A DNA stretch of 64,000 nt from Blastococcus sp. PRF04-17. GTDB taxonomy: Bacteria; Actinomycetota; Actinomycetes; Mycobacteriales; Geodermatophilaceae. The position numbers were made by a program, and so were the translations under genes. Shown one piece after another: positions 54,017-61,720 of the stretch. The DNA is taken from NCBI RefSeq assembly GCF_023016265.1, contig NZ_CP095412.1, forward strand, positions 1,302,001-1,366,000. The letters are read 5' to 3'. A model generated the notes under the pieces. That model made no database searches, had not been told where the DNA came from, and saw only the letters and a list, made by a program, of their open reading frames with translations. Within the stretch, counting starts at the first letter, position 1; every line of letters starts with the position of its first letter.

Positions 54017-55135
54017 ATGCGGGCGCTCTTCGTCGCCGGTCCGATGGTCGGGCACGTCCTGCCGTTGACGGCGCTGGCGGGCGCGTTCCGCGACGCCGGT
54101 CACGACGTCGTCGTGGCCACCGCGGCCGACGGGATCCAAGCCGCGCGCAGGGCCGGTCTCCCGGTGCGGGACGTCGCCCCCGGCCTGAACATGCAGCGGA
54201 TCGGTCTCGGGGCGCTGGTGCGCCACCCCGTGCACGTCGGCCGCATGGCGCGCGGGGACGAGGGCACCGAGGGCGTCGGGTGGCTGTTCGCCGCCGTCAA
54301 CGCCCGGATGGCCGGCGGTGTCGTGTCCCTCGCCGAGGAGTGGCGGCCCGACCTCGTCCTGCACGAGGGGCTCATGCCGGCCGGTGCTCTGGCAGCGGGC
54401 CGCCGCGGGGTGCCGTCGGTCCTGGTCGACGCCCTGATCTACGACGGGGGCCAGCTCTACGCCGCGGTGAGCTCCCGCCTCGACGGCCTCGCCCGGCGGC
54501 TCGACGTCCAGACGATCCCCTACCCTGCCGACGCCGTGGTGGCCATCCCGCCGAGTCTGGCCGGCGAACGCCGCGGCCGGCTCATGCGTTACGTGCCGGC
54601 CCCGGCGGGAGGCGAGGTCCCCGGCGGCCTCGGCCTGGACGACGGCCGGCCGGCCGTGCTGGTCAGCCGCTCGACCGTCGACGACCCGCGTCCCGACCGG
54701 ATGATGTCGCGGGTGGTCGAAGCGGCCGAGGACGCCGACGTCCGGGTCGTCCTGGTGCGGCCCGACCGGGCGGTGTCGCGGCGGGCCCTGCCGCCGAACG
54801 TGACGACCACCGACTGGGTGCCGTTCGCCGCGGTCATGCCGCACGTCGCGGGCGTGGTCACCCACGGCGGGGCCGGCACGGTGATGACCGCGCTCGCCGC
54901 CGGGGTTCCGCTGCTGGTCGTGCCCGGTGCCGGCGACCGGGCGCTGCACGCGCGGCTGGTCGCGGCCCGCGGCGCCGGGCTCGCGGTGCCGGCCCAGGAC
55001 ATCACCGCCACGGTCCTCGAGCGCCTGGTGCAGGACCGCGGGCTCAGGCAGTCGGCCGGTGAGGTGGCCGGCGAGATCGCGGCGATGCCGGCACCGGCGG
55101 AGCTGGTGGAGCCGCTCGCCGCGCTGGCGCGGTGA
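54017..55135 (+). CDS. GT1-like glycosyltransferase (GT-B fold)
   Basis: A 372-residue UDP-glycosyltransferase-like protein related to EryCIII-type transferases. The N-terminal motif is FVAGPMVGHVLPLTALAGAF, and the C-terminal nucleotide-sugar site is GVVTHGGAGTVMTALAAGVPLLVVP, with the conserved HGGxGT. The acceptor is unknown and no natural-product cluster surrounds it. A CAGCCT box ends 6 nt before the ATG. Its last 92 bp overlap the oppositely oriented DUF2784 gene. Confidence 0.88.
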   Translation: MRALFVAGPMVGHVLPLTALAGAFRDAGHDVVVATAADGIQAARRAGLPVRDVAPGLNMQRIGLGALVRHPVHVGRMARGDEGTEGVGWLFAAVNARMAGGVVSLAEEWRPDLVLHEGLMPAGALAAGRRGVPSVLVDALIYDGGQLYAAVSSRLDGLARRLDVQTIPYPADAVVAIPPSLAGERRGRLMRYVPAPAGGEVPGGLGLDDGRPAVLVSRSTVDDPRPDRMMSRVVEAAEDADVRVVLVRPDRAVSRRALPPNVTTTDWVPFAAVMPHVAGVVTHGGAGTVMTALAAGVPLLVVPGAGDRALHARLVAARGAGLAVPAQDITATVLERLVQDRGLRQSAGEVAGEIAAMPAPAELVEPLAALAR

Positions 55136-55481
55136 GGTGGCGGCCGGCGAGCAGGCCGTAGCCGACTACGTTCGGCAGGAGGGCGGTCAGGTAGATGCCC
55201 ACCTGGGTGGACGTCGCCTCGATCGGGAAGCCCAGCGGCTCGGTGATGTAGTGGCCGATGAAGCCGCCGCGGTAGCCCGGTTCGCCGGCCTGCTCCCGCA
55301 GGTACAGCTCCCACGTGGTCAGCGGGCAGTCGGAGTTCGTCAGGTACAGGCCGAGGATCGCCAGCGCCACGGGCACGTGCAGCCACAGGACCCGCGGCCA
55401 CCGCAGGGCCAGCAGGGAGCCGGTCAGCATGAAGACGACGGTGGCCGCGTGCAGGAGGGCCACCGCGGAGGCCAGCACCAC
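55044..55481 (-). CDS. DUF2784 membrane protein
   Basis: A 145-residue membrane protein with three to four helices and the DUF2784 signature: LLHAATVVFMLTGSLLALRW, the NSDCPLTTWELYLREQAGEP loop, and GGFIGHYITEPLGFP. The C-terminal 30 residues are Pro/Arg-rich and overlap the 3' end of the glycosyltransferase gene by 92 bp on the other strand. GTG at 55481 is likely. Function unknown. Confidence 0.85.
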   Translation of the reverse strand: MVLASAVALLHAATVVFMLTGSLLALRWPRVLWLHVPVALAILGLYLTNSDCPLTTWELYLREQAGEPGYRGGFIGHYITEPLGFPIEATSTQVGIYLTALLPNVVGYGLLAGRHLTAPARRAAPPAPPVPASPRSRRPPHRPTA

Positions 55482-55509
55482 GGCTCCAGTGTGGCAGCAG
55501 CCCGGGCAC

Positions 55510-56274
55510 CTACCCGCGCAACTGCCGTACCAGCAGCTCCGGAGCCTCGACCAGGGAGGGGCCGTACCAGGTGAGGTGCCGGCCGCTGACGAACGCCGCT
55601 CGCGCCCGCGGCCAGGCCTCCGGTCCGTCCTCGGGTGTGAACGGGTAGGGCTCGTCGGGGAGGACGACCAGGTCCACCTGCACCTCCGCCGGCTCCTCGG
55701 CACGGAGCTTCGGGTAGCGGTCACCGGATCCGGCGTACACGTTCCGGACACCCAGCCGGCGCAGCACGTCGCCGGCGAAGGTGTCGCGGCCCAGCACCAT
55801 CCAGGGACGCCGCCAGATCGGCACGACGGCCATGAGCGGCCCGGCCTGCGGCGGATCGGCCCACGCGGCGCGGGCCTCGGCGAGCCACGTCGGGTCCGGG
55901 TGGCCCAGCACGGCGCACAGCCGGCCGAGCGAATCCAGTGCCTGGTCGACGGTCGCGGGGGCGGTCATCCACACCGGGATGCCGGCGGAGCGCAGCACGA
56001 CGACGTCCTCGTCGCGGTTCTCCTCGGCGTTGGCGACCACCAGGTCCGGCCGCAGCTCGACGACGCGGTCGACGTCCGGCCACTTCGTGCCGCCGACCCG
56101 GACCACGTCCAGACGCGCCGGATGCGTGCACCAGTCGGTGGCGCCGACGAGCAGGCCGGCGTCCGTGGCGGCGATCGCCTCGGTCAGCGAGGGGACCAGG
56201 CTGACCACCCGCCGCGGCGGGTGGTCGCCGAACGGCTGCCCCTGGTCGTCGCGGAGTTCAGACGTCGGTGACAC
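55510..56274 (-). CDS. Helical-backbone metal receptor (cobalamin/iron-siderophore-binding fold, no signal)
   Basis: A 254-residue BtuF/TroA-like binding protein. VVSLVPSLTEAIAA and the VVELRPDLVVANAEENRDED segment are family motifs. There is no signal peptide, so it is predicted cytoplasmic; such forms are common in actinobacteria and may not serve transport. No permease or ATPase gene is near. Its start overlaps the end of npdG by 17 bp, so it is co-expressed with the F420 reductase. Confidence 0.88.
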   Translation of the reverse strand: MSPTSELRDDQGQPFGDHPPRRVVSLVPSLTEAIAATDAGLLVGATDWCTHPARLDVVRVGGTKWPDVDRVVELRPDLVVANAEENRDEDVVVLRSAGIPVWMTAPATVDQALDSLGRLCAVLGHPDPTWLAEARAAWADPPQAGPLMAVVPIWRRPWMVLGRDTFAGDVLRRLGVRNVYAGSGDRYPKLRAEEPAEVQVDLVVLPDEPYPFTPEDGPEAWPRARAAFVSGRHLTWYGPSLVEAPELLVRQLRG

Positions 56275-56950
56275 GGATGCCGGCGTGCACCTTGTACCGG
56301 CGGTTCACCGAGACGAGGTTCACCGTGAGCGCCTCGACCTGGCGGGCGTTGCGCAACCGGCCGGAGTAGATGCCGCGCATGCCGGGGAGCCGGCCGGCGA
56401 GCGCCTGCACCGTGTCCATCGAGGGACGATCGTCGCCGACCACCATCACGTCCCCGTCCAGCGTCGGCCGGGAGAGGTCCTCGAGCAGCACCGCCGACAG
56501 GTGGTGGAACGCGCCGACCACGTGCGAGTCCGGCAGCAGGGCGGCAGCCTGCTGCGCGACGCTGCCCTCCTCGACGTCCAGGACGTAGGCCCCCAGCTCG
56601 TCGAAGCCCATGGGGACGACGCAGTCGACCACGATCTTGCCGGCGAGCGGTGTGGCCAGCTCGGCCAGCGTCGCGGCGTGCCCGGCGAACGGGACGGCGA
56701 CGATCACGAGGTCCGCGGCGCCGGCGACGTCGACGTTGGAGCCGCCCCGCACCGACACCTCGGCCCCGCCGGAGGCCTCCGTGGCGCGGGCCGCCACCTG
56801 GGTGGCCACCTCCGAGGCGCGGTCGGCGTCCCGCGACCCCAGCAGGATCCGCTGGCCCACGGCGGCCAGCCGGACGGCCAGTCCGCGTCCCTGGGGGCCG
56901 GTACCGCCCAGCACCCCCACGACCAGGTCCTCCACCGCGCGGTCGGTCAC
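56258..56950 (-). CDS. npdG: NADPH-dependent F420 reductase
   Basis: Transfers hydride between NADPH and coenzyme F420, linking F420-dependent enzymes to central redox. The 230-residue protein has VVGVLGGTGPQGRGLAVRLA at the N-terminus, the NADP-selecting LGSRD, and the conserved DCVVPMGFDELG and AFHHLSAVLLED segments. The LLM enzyme at 20493-21422 is a possible client. GTG at 56950 is preceded by a purine-rich GGAGGGGGAGAG. Confidence 0.92.
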   Translation of the reverse strand: MTDRAVEDLVVGVLGGTGPQGRGLAVRLAAVGQRILLGSRDADRASEVATQVAARATEASGGAEVSVRGGSNVDVAGAADLVIVAVPFAGHAATLAELATPLAGKIVVDCVVPMGFDELGAYVLDVEEGSVAQQAAALLPDSHVVGAFHHLSAVLLEDLSRPTLDGDVMVVGDDRPSMDTVQALAGRLPGMRGIYSGRLRNARQVEALTVNLVSVNRRYKVHAGIRVTDV

Positions 56951-57040
56951 GCTCTCCCCCTCCGCCTGTGCCGGACTGCCCGGCGTGTCGAACCGATCAT
57001 GCCGGGCCGGCTCGGGAGGCCGCTCACCCGGGGACGGCGA

Positions 57041-57223
57041 TCAGTCGTCCTCCCACTTCCGGTCCTCGGCGGTGAGCCGCTCCTCCCGCTCGCGCACCGA
57101 CTGCAGCGCGTGCTCGGCCGCCTCGCGGGTGTCGTACGGCCCGAGCCGGTGCCGTTCGGCGCAGCCGTCCCGGGGCTCGACGGTGTGGTGCTTCAGACAG
57201 AAGAACCAGGGTCCACCGGACAT
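57041..57223 (-). CDS. Small conserved actinobacterial protein, 60 aa
   Basis: A 60-residue protein with the pattern WFFCLKHHTVEPRDGC followed by RLGPYDTREAAEHALQSV and an acidic tail. Similar short proteins are widespread in actinobacteria and sometimes labelled SPOR-like because of the DTREAAEHAL helix. The two Cys and two His could bind a metal, which is speculation. GAGGAGG lies 6 nt before the ATG. Confidence 0.8.
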   Translation of the reverse strand: MSGGPWFFCLKHHTVEPRDGCAERHRLGPYDTREAAEHALQSVREREERLTAEDRKWEDD

Positions 57224-57286
57224 CAGCAGCCTCCTCGCGCGTCGGGGTCGTTCCTCCCCACCCTGTCACCGACGCACCACCGCTGC

Positions 57287-57760
57287 TCAGGGGTCGACCA
57301 TCACCTGGTCGTGCCGGGCGTAGAAGGCCGTCATCTCCTCGGGCGTGAGGGTCCGGCCACTGCGTCGCAGCTCGGCCATCTCGAGGAAGAAGTTCTCGCG
57401 GGCGATGCCGGGTGCGAAGAGGATGAGGAAGGAGGCCCACTCGTCCCCGTCGTTGCGGAAGCCATGGGCCCCGCCCTCGTGCACCAGCGCGAAGTCGCCC
57501 GGGCCGACAGGGTCCCACGCTCCCGCGTGGTAGACGGTCAGCCGGCCGGACAGCACGAAAAAGGCCTCGGAGAACGTCTGGTGGTAGTGCGGCGCCGCCC
57601 CCGGGCTGTGCGGCGCGACGTGGTACTCGACCAGCCCGTATCGGCCCGCGGTCACCGCACCCGGCGCGACCATGCGCAGCTTGCTCGTCCGGCCGTTGGA
57701 GACCAGCGGGTGATCGGCGAGGCGGCGGACGTCGACCAGGGCGGGGTCCACATGCGACAT
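57287..57760 (-). CDS. Cupin-domain protein
   Basis: A 157-residue single-cupin protein. Metal ligands of motif 1 are in APHYHQTFSEAFFVLSG (two His, one Glu) and motif 2 is FALVHEGGAHGFRNDGDE (His). The enzymatic or sensory role is unknown. ATG at 57760 has AGGG 8 nt upstream; GTG at 57769 is in frame. The C-terminal 40 residues (RENFFLEMAELRRSGRTLTP) are helical. Confidence 0.88.
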   Translation of the reverse strand: MSHVDPALVDVRRLADHPLVSNGRTSKLRMVAPGAVTAGRYGLVEYHVAPHSPGAAPHYHQTFSEAFFVLSGRLTVYHAGAWDPVGPGDFALVHEGGAHGFRNDGDEWASFLILFAPGIARENFFLEMAELRRSGRTLTPEEMTAFYARHDQVMVDP

Positions 57761-57832
57761 GCGCGCCACCCTGGCAGGTCGTCACAGGGGGCGGGAGGCA
57801 CGCGTGCGCGGGAGGATGGCCGGAGTCGAGCA

Positions 57833-57874
57833 GGTCACAGAACCGCGGAAGTGGGTCACAGAACCGGCGGAGTG
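57833..57874 (+). repeat. Two 21-bp tandem direct repeats upstream of the GGDEF gene
   Basis: Copies at 57833-57853 and 57854-57874 agree at 18 of 21 positions and both start GGTCACAGAACCG. A partial copy of the first bases (GTCACAG) lies at 57781. The 21-bp period is two helical turns, and the array ends 15 bp before the GTG at 57890, the place for a regulator binding site. Confidence 0.7.
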
Positions 57875-57889
57875 CGGCATCCTGCTGCG

Positions 57890-59032
57890 GTGATCGGACG
57901 GCTGCGGCCACAAGGCGACGCCCGCGCGTGGACGTCCGTGACGTCGACGCTCCGGGGCACCGATCACCCCGTCGCCGCCCGGACGCTCGCGGCCCTGCTC
58001 GTGCTCGGCGGGCTGATGGGCTCGGTGAACCTGTTCCTCCCCGGGGTGCTCCTGCCCGGGGTCCGCGAGTGGGTCTACGCGACCGCGATGGCCTTCTGCG
58101 TCCTCGCGGCGATCCCGCTGGTCGTCCGCGGCCGGGTGAGCCCCCGGCACACCTTCGGCCTGGTGCTGCTCGGCGACCTCATCTACCTCGTCGTCGCGTA
58201 CTGCACCGTCGATCCGTTGCGCTTCGCGACACCCCTGATGCTGCTGTTCCCGGCATTCGTGGCCGCCTGGTTCCTGGGCAGGTGGGAGCTCGGCGTCAAC
58301 ATGCTCGTCACCACCGGGGTGTGCCTGGCCGCGCTCTGGCCGAGCCACGACGACGCGGTCGGGCTCGGCGTCCAGGTCGGCGTCAGCGCCGGCATGCTCA
58401 ACGCCTGCGCCGGCGGCGTGTTCGTCCTGCGCCGCAGGATCGAGCGGCTGCTCTCCGAGACCCAGACCCTGTCCCACCTCGACCCGCTCACCGGCCTGTT
58501 CAACCGGCGCTACCTGGTCGAGCAGGCGCCCCGCATGTGGCGTCAGGCACGCCGCGACGGGACCCGCGTCGCCGCGATGGTGCTCGACCTCGACCACTTC
58601 AAGCGGCTCAACGACGCGCACGGCCACGCCGCCGGGGACGCCGTCCTGCGGGCGGTCTCGGGCTCGTTGACCGCCACGGTGCGCCCCGCCGACGTCCTGG
58701 CGCGCACCGGCGGCGAGGAGCTCGTCGTCCTCGGTCTGGTGGCCGATCCCGACGAGGCCGCCCACCTGGCCGAGCGCCTCCGGACGGCGGTCTCCGGAAG
58801 CCGGACCCCCGACGGCCACGGCGTGACCGCCTCCATCGGCATCGCCCTGACCCGGCCGGTGGACGGCGAGGACGCCGCCGACGCGCTGTGGCGTCTGGTC
58901 GACCGCGCCGACGCCGCGATGTACGAGGCCAAGCAACAGGGACGCGACCGGGTGGCCTCGATGTGGGTGCCCCGCGCGCGGGCACCGCTGCCGGGCGAGA
59001 ACGACCCGGCCGCGGCCACCGACGTCGGCTGA
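57890..59032 (+). CDS. Membrane diguanylate cyclase (GGDEF)
   Basis: A 380-residue protein. Residues about 25-180 contain five to six transmembrane helices (TLAALLVLGGLMGSVNLFL, TFGLVLLGDLIYLVVAY and others). The GGDEF domain begins at LDPLTGLFNRRYL near 197, with an intact active site RTGGEELVVL near 273, so it should make c-di-GMP. The inhibitory RxxD upstream is not evident. GTG at 57890 was chosen; a CATCCT box ends 6-7 nt before it. Second c-di-GMP protein of the window. Confidence 0.9.
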   Translation: MIGRLRPQGDARAWTSVTSTLRGTDHPVAARTLAALLVLGGLMGSVNLFLPGVLLPGVREWVYATAMAFCVLAAIPLVVRGRVSPRHTFGLVLLGDLIYLVVAYCTVDPLRFATPLMLLFPAFVAAWFLGRWELGVNMLVTTGVCLAALWPSHDDAVGLGVQVGVSAGMLNACAGGVFVLRRRIERLLSETQTLSHLDPLTGLFNRRYLVEQAPRMWRQARRDGTRVAAMVLDLDHFKRLNDAHGHAAGDAVLRAVSGSLTATVRPADVLARTGGEELVVLGLVADPDEAAHLAERLRTAVSGSRTPDGHGVTASIGIALTRPVDGEDAADALWRLVDRADAAMYEAKQQGRDRVASMWVPRARAPLPGENDPAAATDVG

Positions 59033-59071
59033 CAGGGAGCGGGCAGGTCCTTCTTCTGCTTCGCTGTCGGC

Positions 59072-60349
59072 ATGACGCTGGCGGCGCCGGATCCCACGCG
59101 GACCGTGCCGCTCCCGCTCCGGGAGCAGGCCGACGTCCGCGACCGGTGGCTGACCCAGCGCCTCCTCGACGTCCTGCCCGGCCTGATGGACCGCACGGGC
59201 ATCGACCTGTGGCTGGTCATCGGCCGCGAGTACAACGAGGACCCGGTGCTGGCCACGCTGCTGCCCGCCACGTGGCTGTCGGCGCGGCGGCGCACCGTCC
59301 TGGTGCTGCACCGCAGCGACGACGGCGTGACCGCCGCGGCCGTCTCGCGCTACCCCGTCGGCCAGTTCCTGCCGGCCTGGACCGACGAGCCGGACGAGTG
59401 GCAGGCGGTGCGCCGGTTCGTCGAGCAGGCCGACCCGCGGCGCATCGGCGTGGACGTCTCGTCGCGCTTCGCGCTGGCCGACGGCCTGTCGCACACCGAG
59501 CACCGGCTGCTGACCGAGTCGCTGGGCCCCTACGCCGAGCGGCTGGTCTCGGCCGAGCAGCTGGCCGTCGGCTGGCTCGAGACCCGGCTGGCGGAGGAGA
59601 TCGGCGCGCTGCACGCCCTCAACCGGCTGGCGCACGAGGTGATCGACGAGGCCTTCAGCCGCGAGACGATCACCGTGGGGACGACGACGGCGCTCGACCT
59701 CGCCTGGTGGATCCGACAGCGCCTGCACGACCTCGGCGTCGAGCCGTGGTTCCACCCGACGGTGACGCTCCAGCGGGCCGGCGTGCCGCTCGTCGAGGAG
59801 CGCGGCACGCTGCTGCCCGCCGTCCCGTACGACTCCCCCGTCCGGCCGGGCGACCTGGTGCACTGCGACCTGGGGCTGTCCAGCCTCGGACTGCGGACCG
59901 ACACCCAGCGCAACGGCTACGTGCTGCGGGACGGTGAGTCGAAGGCGCCGTGCGGGCTGCAGGAGGCGCTGTCGGCCGGCAACCTCCTGCAGGACCTGAC
60001 CGTCGAGGCGCTGCGGATCGGCAGCACGGGCAACCAGGTGCTCGCCGCTGCCCGGGCGGCCGCCGCGGACCACGGCATCGACGGCGACGTCTACTCCCAC
60101 CCGGTCGGCTTCCACGGGCACGGCGCCGGCCCGGCCATCGGTCAGTGGGACCAGCAGGACGGCGTCCCCGGCCCGGGCGACTACCCGGTCCACGGCGACA
60201 CCGTCTACGCGCTGGAGCTGGCGGTGCGCCGGCCGGTGCCCGAGTGGGGCGGGCAGTGCGTGCGGATCGGACTCGAGGAGGGCATCGCGCTGACCGCCGA
60301 CGCGGTGGAGTTCCTCGACGGCCGGCAGACCGAGTTGATCCTCGTCTGA
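59072..60349 (+). CDS. M24 family aminopeptidase-like protein
   Basis: A 425-residue pita-bread-fold protein with a creatinase-type N-terminal domain (DRWLTQRLLDVLPGLMDRTG). The metal set is largely visible: Asp in LVHCDLGLSSLGLRTDTQR, His in HPVGFHGHGAGP, Glu in YALELAVRRP, and a late Glu in IGLEEGIAL. Xaa-Pro-type hydrolysis is a family inference. ATG at 59072; it ends at a strong hairpin facing the ChaB gene. Confidence 0.88.
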   Translation: MTLAAPDPTRTVPLPLREQADVRDRWLTQRLLDVLPGLMDRTGIDLWLVIGREYNEDPVLATLLPATWLSARRRTVLVLHRSDDGVTAAAVSRYPVGQFLPAWTDEPDEWQAVRRFVEQADPRRIGVDVSSRFALADGLSHTEHRLLTESLGPYAERLVSAEQLAVGWLETRLAEEIGALHALNRLAHEVIDEAFSRETITVGTTTALDLAWWIRQRLHDLGVEPWFHPTVTLQRAGVPLVEERGTLLPAVPYDSPVRPGDLVHCDLGLSSLGLRTDTQRNGYVLRDGESKAPCGLQEALSAGNLLQDLTVEALRIGSTGNQVLAAARAAAADHGIDGDVYSHPVGFHGHGAGPAIGQWDQQDGVPGPGDYPVHGDTVYALELAVRRPVPEWGGQCVRIGLEEGIALTADAVEFLDGRQTELILV

Positions 60350-60351
60350 GC

Positions 60352-60389
60352 GGAGTGGCGGGGCGCGGTTTCCGCGCCCCAGCCACTCC
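60352..60389. terminator. Bidirectional hairpin terminator
   Basis: GGAGTGGCGGGGCGCG (60352-60367) pairs with 60373-60389 except for one bulged A. The short loop is T-rich. It lies between the convergent M24 and ChaB genes, 3 bp from each. Confidence 0.75.
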
Positions 60390-60391
60390 AC

Positions 60392-60823
60392 CTACTTCTT
60401 CTTGCGGGCGTCGGCGGTCTTCTTGGTGTTCGCCTTCTGGATCGCGTCGACCAGCTGCTTCTTCTTCATCGACGAGCGGCCAGAGATGTCGAGTTTCTTG
60501 GCCAGCTTGAGCAGGTGGTCCTTGGTCGCGTTGGCGTCGACCCCACCCTTGGTCTTCCGGTCGGTGTTCCGGCCACCGGCGGCCTGGGCGTCGGAAGGGC
60601 CCTTCTTCCCGCCCTCCTTCTTCGCCCACCGGTCGCCGACCTTCTCGAACGAGTGCTTCACCGCCGCCCAGGCGACCTGGTTGGCGCGCTTCTCGTCGCC
60701 GTACTCCTCGGCCGCGGAGTCGTGGGCCTTCGCGAACGTGCGCTGCGCCTTCTTCGGCGAGCGACGGAGGGTGCTCGGCAGCTCGGACAGCTTGGCGCTG
60801 CCGCTCTTGGTCGTCTTCGGCAT
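60392..60823 (-). CDS. ChaB family protein with Rho-N/SAP-like tail
   Basis: A 143-residue basic protein. Residues about 13-70 match ChaB (ELPSTLRRSPKKAQRTFAKA, then QVAWAAVKHSFEK). The C-terminal 40 residues (TKDHLLKLAKKLDISGRSSM) resemble the Rho N-terminal or SAP helical motif, a nucleic-acid-binding element, followed by a Lys-rich end. The cation-regulator name for ChaB is weakly supported; DNA or RNA binding is as likely. ATG at 60823 has GAGGAGAGG upstream. Confidence 0.85.
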   Translation of the reverse strand: MPKTTKSGSAKLSELPSTLRRSPKKAQRTFAKAHDSAAEEYGDEKRANQVAWAAVKHSFEKVGDRWAKKEGGKKGPSDAQAAGGRNTDRKTKGGVDANATKDHLLKLAKKLDISGRSSMKKKQLVDAIQKANTKKTADARKKK

Positions 60824-60876
60824 GACCTCTCCTCTCGGGTCGTTCCGGGCGGCCTTACCCCGGGGACGCGCCAAGA

Positions 60877-61030
60877 TCACATCCGCAGGACCGGGACCGG
60901 GGCGCTGACCAGCTCCTCCGGCGCCTCCTCCGCCACGTGGCGGCCGCTGTCGATCGGGACGCCGCCGCGCGGGTCCGTCGTCCAGGACTGCCAGATCAGC
61001 CGTGGGTCGCCGCCGAGCTCCTCGAGTTCG
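60877..61030 (-). pseudogene. C-terminal remnant of an alpha/beta hydrolase
   Basis: The frame ending at 60877 has strong third-position G/C bias only over its last 50 codons. There it encodes LEELGGDPRLIWQSWTTDPR and DSGRHVAEEAPEEL, which resemble the end of haloacetate dehalogenase-like hydrolases, with the catalytic His in the GRH segment. Upstream the coding bias moves to another frame (61128 to about 61030), and no start or nucleophile region exists before the Lrp gene. It is probably a decayed gene; it could also be a non-coding stretch with chance bias. Confidence 0.4.
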
Positions 61031-61125
61031 TCGCCGCCGGAGCGACCCTCAGCCGGACGTCGTCCGCGACGTCGACGTGGGCGAGCTGGAAGCGCTGGGC
61101 ACCGGCCCATCCGACCGGGTGGAGG

Positions 61126-61563
61126 TCAGGCGCGCGGCCGGTCGATCAGCCGGGAGAGCACGATGACGCTCCGGGTGTGGTCGACGTTGGGCTCGTCGCG
61201 GATGCGCTCGAGTGCCCGCTCGAGCTGCTTGACGTCGGAGGCGAGCATGTGCACCAGCGCGTCGGCGTCACCGGAGACGGTCACCGCGCCCACGACCTCC
61301 GGCACCAACTCGAGACTGCGCCGTAGGTCCTCCGGTGACACGGTGCCCTTGCAGTACAGCTCGACGTAGGCCTCGGTCTGCCAGCCGAGGACGTCGGGAT
61401 CGATCTGCGCGGTGAAGCCGCGGATCGCACCGCTGGCGACGAGCCGGTCGATGCGCCGCTTGACCGCGGGCGCGGAGAGCCCGACCTCGGTGCCGATCTC
61501 GGCGAGGGTGGCCCGGGCGTTGCGCAGGAGGCAGCTAATGACCTTGCCGTCCACCGTGTCCAC
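61126..61563 (-). CDS. Lrp/AsnC family regulator
   Basis: A 145-residue regulator. The N-terminal HTH is ARATLAEIGTEVGLSAPAVK with recognition helix APAVKRRIDRLV; the C-terminal RAM domain starts near residue 65 and contains VSGDADALVHMLASD. GTG at 61563 was chosen because AGGAGG lies 5 nt upstream; a longer frame to 61623 has no ribosome site. It is divergent from ddaH, so it probably controls arginine-derivative breakdown in response to an amino acid. Confidence 0.93.
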   Translation of the reverse strand: MDTVDGKVISCLLRNARATLAEIGTEVGLSAPAVKRRIDRLVASGAIRGFTAQIDPDVLGWQTEAYVELYCKGTVSPEDLRRSLELVPEVVGAVTVSGDADALVHMLASDVKQLERALERIRDEPNVDHTRSVIVLSRLIDRPRA

Positions 61564-61581
61564 TGATGCCTCCTGCAATGA

Positions 61582-61669
61582 ATCGTCGATGAACCGGCCG
61601 AGATGCAACATATCGTCGATCAAGACGCAACAGAAGTTGATTGCTTGTGAATGTTCTCCTGATTAGCGT
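61582..61669. promoter_or_regulatory. Lrp-ddaH divergent control region
   Basis: ATCGTCGAT occurs twice (61582-61590 and 61612-61620), 30 bp apart, about three helical turns, as expected for Lrp sites. A minus-strand TATGTT (61612-61607) is a possible lrp -10. For ddaH, TTGCTT (61641-61646), a 17-bp spacer and TAGCGT (61664-61669) form a promoter. The region is clearly more AT-rich than its surroundings. Confidence 0.6.
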
Positions 61670-61720
61670 TCACGGTGACCGGCGCCGTCGGCGCCCACGT
61701 CTTCCCGCAGGAGTTGTCCG

